DNA of 8,054 bases from Eggerthella sp. CAG:298 (GTDB taxonomy: Bacteria > Actinomycetota > Coriobacteriia > Coriobacteriales > Eggerthellaceae). Each line of letters opens with the position of its first letter. Position 1 is the first letter of the stretch. Shown here piece by piece: positions 5,565 through 8,054 of this stretch. A model generated the notes under the pieces. The model was given only the letters and a program-made list of their open reading frames with translations, did not search any database and had not been told where the DNA came from. The stretch is taken from the NCBI GenBank assembly GCA_000435675.1, contig FR895137.1, positions 1 to 8,054 on the forward strand. Reading direction: 5' to 3'. Position numbers and translations under genes: made by a program.

Positions 5565-5993
5565 TTAAACAAATCGGCTCTCGCTTTTTTTCGCTTCAAG
5601 TTGCACTTTGCACCAACGAAGCTTGCGCGTCAGAATCGAACGAGAAATAAAGCCATCTTGTGGGAGACTTGCGATGCGCTCTTCAAGCTCTGGAATATCC
5701 TTTTCAAGCTTGTTGACGTTAATACGATTGAGAGCTCTCGCCTTATCGCAAAGAACAATCACTCGTTCGCCAAGAACTTGAGCATATCCGCCCATGATAG
5801 CAGCGCTTAGAATAATTCCGTCTTCTTTCTTGGTTCGAGCCCAGATAACACCATCCTTTAGTGCAGAGACGAGAGGCTCATGGTTCGCTAAGATGCCCAA
5901 CTCCCCATCAGAACTAGGAATCATGACGGAATAAAGCGAACCAGAGTACAGAACCTTATCCTTTGCAACGACATCGCAGATGATCTTTGACAT
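5565..5993 (-). CDS. atpC: F-type ATP synthase epsilon subunit
   Basis: Central-stalk subunit of the F1 sector, 142 residues (family usually about 130-140), acting at the cytoplasmic face of the membrane to couple and inhibit ATP synthase. The N-terminal beta-sandwich (about 1-86) carries the family pattern: a V-M-I-P strand, GELGI at 30-34, H38-x-PL, and GG at 68-69 before the V-x-V-L-C-D strand ending at 83. The C-terminal helical hairpin (about 88-135) is present and full length. The ATG at 5993 has GAGGAG 5 nt before it. The location is odd: atpC normally follows atpD at the end of the ATP synthase operon, but here the upstream neighbour on the same strand is a flavin reductase (99-nt gap) and a terminator follows. 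No other atp gene is visible. Whether it is the sole epsilon gene or a second copy cannot be told. Confidence 0.88.
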   Translation of the reverse strand: MSKIICDVVAKDKVLYSGSLYSVMIPSSDGELGILANHEPLVSALKDGVIWARTKKEDGIILSAAIMGGYAQVLGERVIVLCDKARALNRINVNKLEKDIPELEERIASLPQDGFISRSILTRKLRWCKVQLEAKKSESRFV

Positions 5994-6092
5994 GATTACT
6001 CCTCATTTAGAGCTAACATTAAGCTCCGCGTTGTACTATGCGCTGAAACGAGCCTCTCCTCTACGCAAGGCAATACTTATACGAACTCGCTC

Positions 6093-8054
6093 TTAGTCCA
6101 TTTCAACCGCTGCGACCCTGCCATCAAGAACTGCATGCTTCAGAAGTGAGTGTGGCTCACCCAAAGTTGATCCAACCTCATATATCTCAGGAACAAGATC
6201 CTTAAGAGAGTCATAGAGTGATCCATCGCGTCTCTCAGGAAGCATGATCATGACACTATCGCACTTGATCTCTCGTTCATCTTCAGGAGTCTTGATGGTC
6301 ACGCTCTTCTTGCCAATAGAAGTGCATTCAGCACTCCTAATCACTTCAACATTGTGGTCTTTGAACCATGGCTCGATGCGTGCCTTGTAACGAACAGGAA
6401 TCTGGCCTCCAACGTCCTCATTCTCAGAAAGCAACACCACACTCTTTCCGCGATGAGCAAGGAATGTAGCACACTGGGTGCCTTCAATACCCGCCCCAAG
6501 CACTACGATACGCTTTCCAACAGGGAAGAACTTCTCACTCATAGAGGCAAGCTTCTCAGGTCCGAACATCTTCATGGGAACCGCAGCAAGCTTTGACATA
6601 CCCGGAATGGTAAAGACATTCTTACGGTCAACACCTGGGAGATCCGTTGGGATGAAATAGGGCGAACTATTTGCAATAGCAACAACATCTGGCTTTTCCT
6701 TCTTCACGAGAGAAGGGGTGACCTCTGTCTTCAGCTTGACCTTAACATTGGAGCGTTCGATCTGCACCGTAAGATAGTCGAGCATAGGAATGATATCTTC
6801 GACTTTGTTGCCCTTGATCATTGAGGCAAGCTTCATTCGGCCTCCCAGCTCACCTTTGCTTTCATACAAGGTTACATCATGACCCTTTGCAGCTGCATCA
6901 AGTGCGGTTTGCATACCAGCTGGACCACCGCCGATAACCATTACCTTCTTTGGCTTATCAACAGGCTTTAATTCGAGCTCTTTGTCGCGACCAAGTGAGG
7001 GGTTCACACGACAAATACGCGGAGAGGTAACCGGGTCTTCACAAGAAGCGCAGCGAGTACAACGGCGAATCTCATCGAGGCGTCCGTCTCTAACCTTATT
7101 CGGAAACTCTGGGTCAGCCCATAAATAGCGACCATACGCAATGATGTCCGCATAACCATTCCGGAGGACTCGCTCGCCTTTGACCTCATCCATGCGGCCA
7201 ACGCCAATAACAGGAACGTTAACTGCCTCTTTGACTGCCTTGATAGAAGGCATGAGAATACCCAGATCCTCGTAATCCTTCATATATGGTTCCATATGCG
7301 GTTCAGGATCAGGATAAGGGAAGTAGTCGGGGCAATAGCGGAACGGAAGCGGCCCGTATCCATAGCCTGACACGCTGATGTACTGATAGCCGTACGACTC
7401 GAGTGCTTTTGCATGCTCAACAGCCATTTCTGGCGTAATAGCACCTGGCTGCAGAGGGGACCATTCTTGACCGTTGATACGTGTACCGATCACGATATCG
7501 TTGCCGCAGCGCTCGCGGATCAGGTCATAGATCTCCTTCATGATGAGCGTACGGGATTCAGCGGTCTGAGGTCCGTATTCATCATCACGATGATTCCAGA
7601 TCGGGCTTAGGAAGCTGTTAAGGAAATAGCCATGTGCAGCATGGACTTCGATCGCATCGAAACCTGCTTTCCACAGGCGCTCAGCTGCATCAACGATAAG
7701 ATCGCGCTTCTCGTGCAGCTCTTCAATGGTCAAGCCTCTTGTAGCCATGCCCTCAGGCGGAATGGTGGGAAGCTCGTCTTCCTCAAGGGTAGAAGAGCAG
7801 ATCGGTCGATCGCTTCCTTGAGCAGGTGAAAGCGGACCACCATGATGCAGCTGCCCGATGGTCAAACAGCCATGTGCATGAACTCGATCATTGAGCTCTT
7901 TCAGGCCAGGAATAAATTTGTCATCGTAGGCATACAGATAGATACCCCAAGGAGCGGGCTCCCAATTGATACCAGCAATATTAACAGCCGCGGCACCGCC
8001 CTTTGCAATTGCTTCATACAGGTCGATACCAGCACTTCCATCAGCAGTTCCATC
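6093..8054 (-). CDS. OYE-type FMN/4Fe-4S/FAD enoate reductase (2,4-dienoyl-CoA reductase-like), N-terminus cut off
   Basis: The frame is open to the window edge, giving 653 visible residues; probably 35-50 N-terminal residues are missing. Order: TIM-barrel flavin domain (to about 325) with HAAHGY ending at Tyr143, the proton-donor Tyr of this family, followed by FLSP and the FMN-phosphate segment GVGR...AYGR (about 284-309); a cysteine cluster Cys332, Cys335, Cys338, Cys348; then an FAD/NAD(P) region with GGGPAG (375-380) and GAGIEG (520-525). This is the layout of E. coli FadH, BaiCD/BaiH and daidzein reductase, which move hydride from NAD(P)H through FAD and the cluster to FMN to reduce a C=C conjugated to a carbonyl. 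Oddities: cysteine spacing is x2-x2-x9 instead of x2-x3-x11, and the C-terminal FAD motif G-D is G-S (GST). A TTG at 7865 is internal Leu, not the start. The substrate is unknown. Confidence 0.92.
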   Translation of the reverse strand, partial: DGTADGSAGIDLYEAIAKGGAAAVNIAGINWEPAPWGIYLYAYDDKFIPGLKELNDRVHAHGCLTIGQLHHGGPLSPAQGSDRPICSSTLEEDELPTIPPEGMATRGLTIEELHEKRDLIVDAAERLWKAGFDAIEVHAAHGYFLNSFLSPIWNHRDDEYGPQTAESRTLIMKEIYDLIRERCGNDIVIGTRINGQEWSPLQPGAITPEMAVEHAKALESYGYQYISVSGYGYGPLPFRYCPDYFPYPDPEPHMEPYMKDYEDLGILMPSIKAVKEAVNVPVIGVGRMDEVKGERVLRNGYADIIAYGRYLWADPEFPNKVRDGRLDEIRRCTRCASCEDPVTSPRICRVNPSLGRDKELELKPVDKPKKVMVIGGGPAGMQTALDAAAKGHDVTLYESKGELGGRMKLASMIKGNKVEDIIPMLDYLTVQIERSNVKVKLKTEVTPSLVKKEKPDVVAIANSSPYFIPTDLPGVDRKNVFTIPGMSKLAAVPMKMFGPEKLASMSEKFFPVGKRIVVLGAGIEGTQCATFLAHRGKSVVLLSENEDVGGQIPVRYKARIEPWFKDHNVEVIRSAECTSIGKKSVTIKTPEDEREIKCDSVMIMLPERRDGSLYDSLKDLVPEIYEVGSTLGEPHSLLKHAVLDGRVAAVEMD

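Noticed and set aside
5994..6092. TATAAGT before atpC as a fourth copy of the shared motif or as a promoter
   Set aside because: Only about seven bases match the motif, the AAGTGC core is broken, and no suitable -35 is seen. The gap holds a short GAGCT/AGCTC repeat (6010-6026) and nothing firmer.
7863..7865. TTG as a start codon for the flavin reductase
   Set aside because: The frame continues without a stop to 8054, and the upstream residues fit the N-terminal part of the OYE barrel, so this TTG is an internal Leu codon.
1..8054. CRISPR arrays, tRNA/rRNA genes, insertion sequences, prophage genes
   Set aside because: No regularly spaced repeats, cloverleaf-like sequence, transposase or phage-type genes were seen on either strand.

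Overview
All seven supported genes lie on the minus strand, so transcription runs from the right edge to the left. GC content is moderate (mid-to-upper 40s percent by eye), with AT-rich spacers, strong purine-rich ribosome binding sites and hairpin-plus-U-tract terminators. The gene mix is OYE-type iron-sulfur flavoprotein, classical SDRs, an AHL-lactonase-like hydrolase, an EthD-type protein and an MFS carrier. This suggests an anaerobic bacterium, perhaps Gram-positive, of the kind found in gut or rumen (Coriobacteriia/Eggerthellaceae or Clostridia). The taxonomic guess is inference; no marker gene settles it.

Layout from right to left. 8054-6093: FMN/4Fe-4S/FAD enoate (2,4-dienoyl-CoA reductase-type) reductase, open at the window edge and lacking its N-terminus. 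5993-5565: an ATP synthase epsilon subunit (atpC) without the rest of the ATP synthase operon, followed by a strong terminator. 5333-2761: a three-gene unit, SDR, then metallo-beta-lactamase-fold hydrolase, then tandem EthD-domain protein, ending in a terminator at 2700-2740. 2637-1894: a second SDR with its own upstream dyad cluster and its own terminator at 1833-1871. 1630-350: a 12-TM MFS carrier, terminated at 256-290. 240-1: a non-coding stretch that looks like the upstream region of one more leftward gene, of which only the first codons would be inside the window.

Apart from atpC, the genes fit an uptake-plus-transformation module for an organic substrate. The carrier would bring it in (or export a product), the OYE-type enzyme would reduce an activated C=C, the two SDRs would interconvert hydroxyl and keto groups, the MBL-fold enzyme would hydrolyse an ester or lactone, and the EthD protein would do an unidentified small-molecule step. 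The enzyme set resembles the bile-acid bai and isoflavone/equol pathways in class (OYE-like reductase plus SDR), but the substrate cannot be read from the sequence.

The least expected signal is regulatory. The region upstream of the SDR-MBL-EthD unit (5454-5475), the region upstream of the carrier (1743-1759) and the leftmost intergenic region (186-207) share a conserved motif, CTNACCTAWAAGTGCRT on the coding strand. The carrier and the SDR-MBL-EthD unit also each have a perfect dyad with a 17-nt spacer about 26-28 nt before the start codon. This points to a shared regulon for otherwise separately terminated units.
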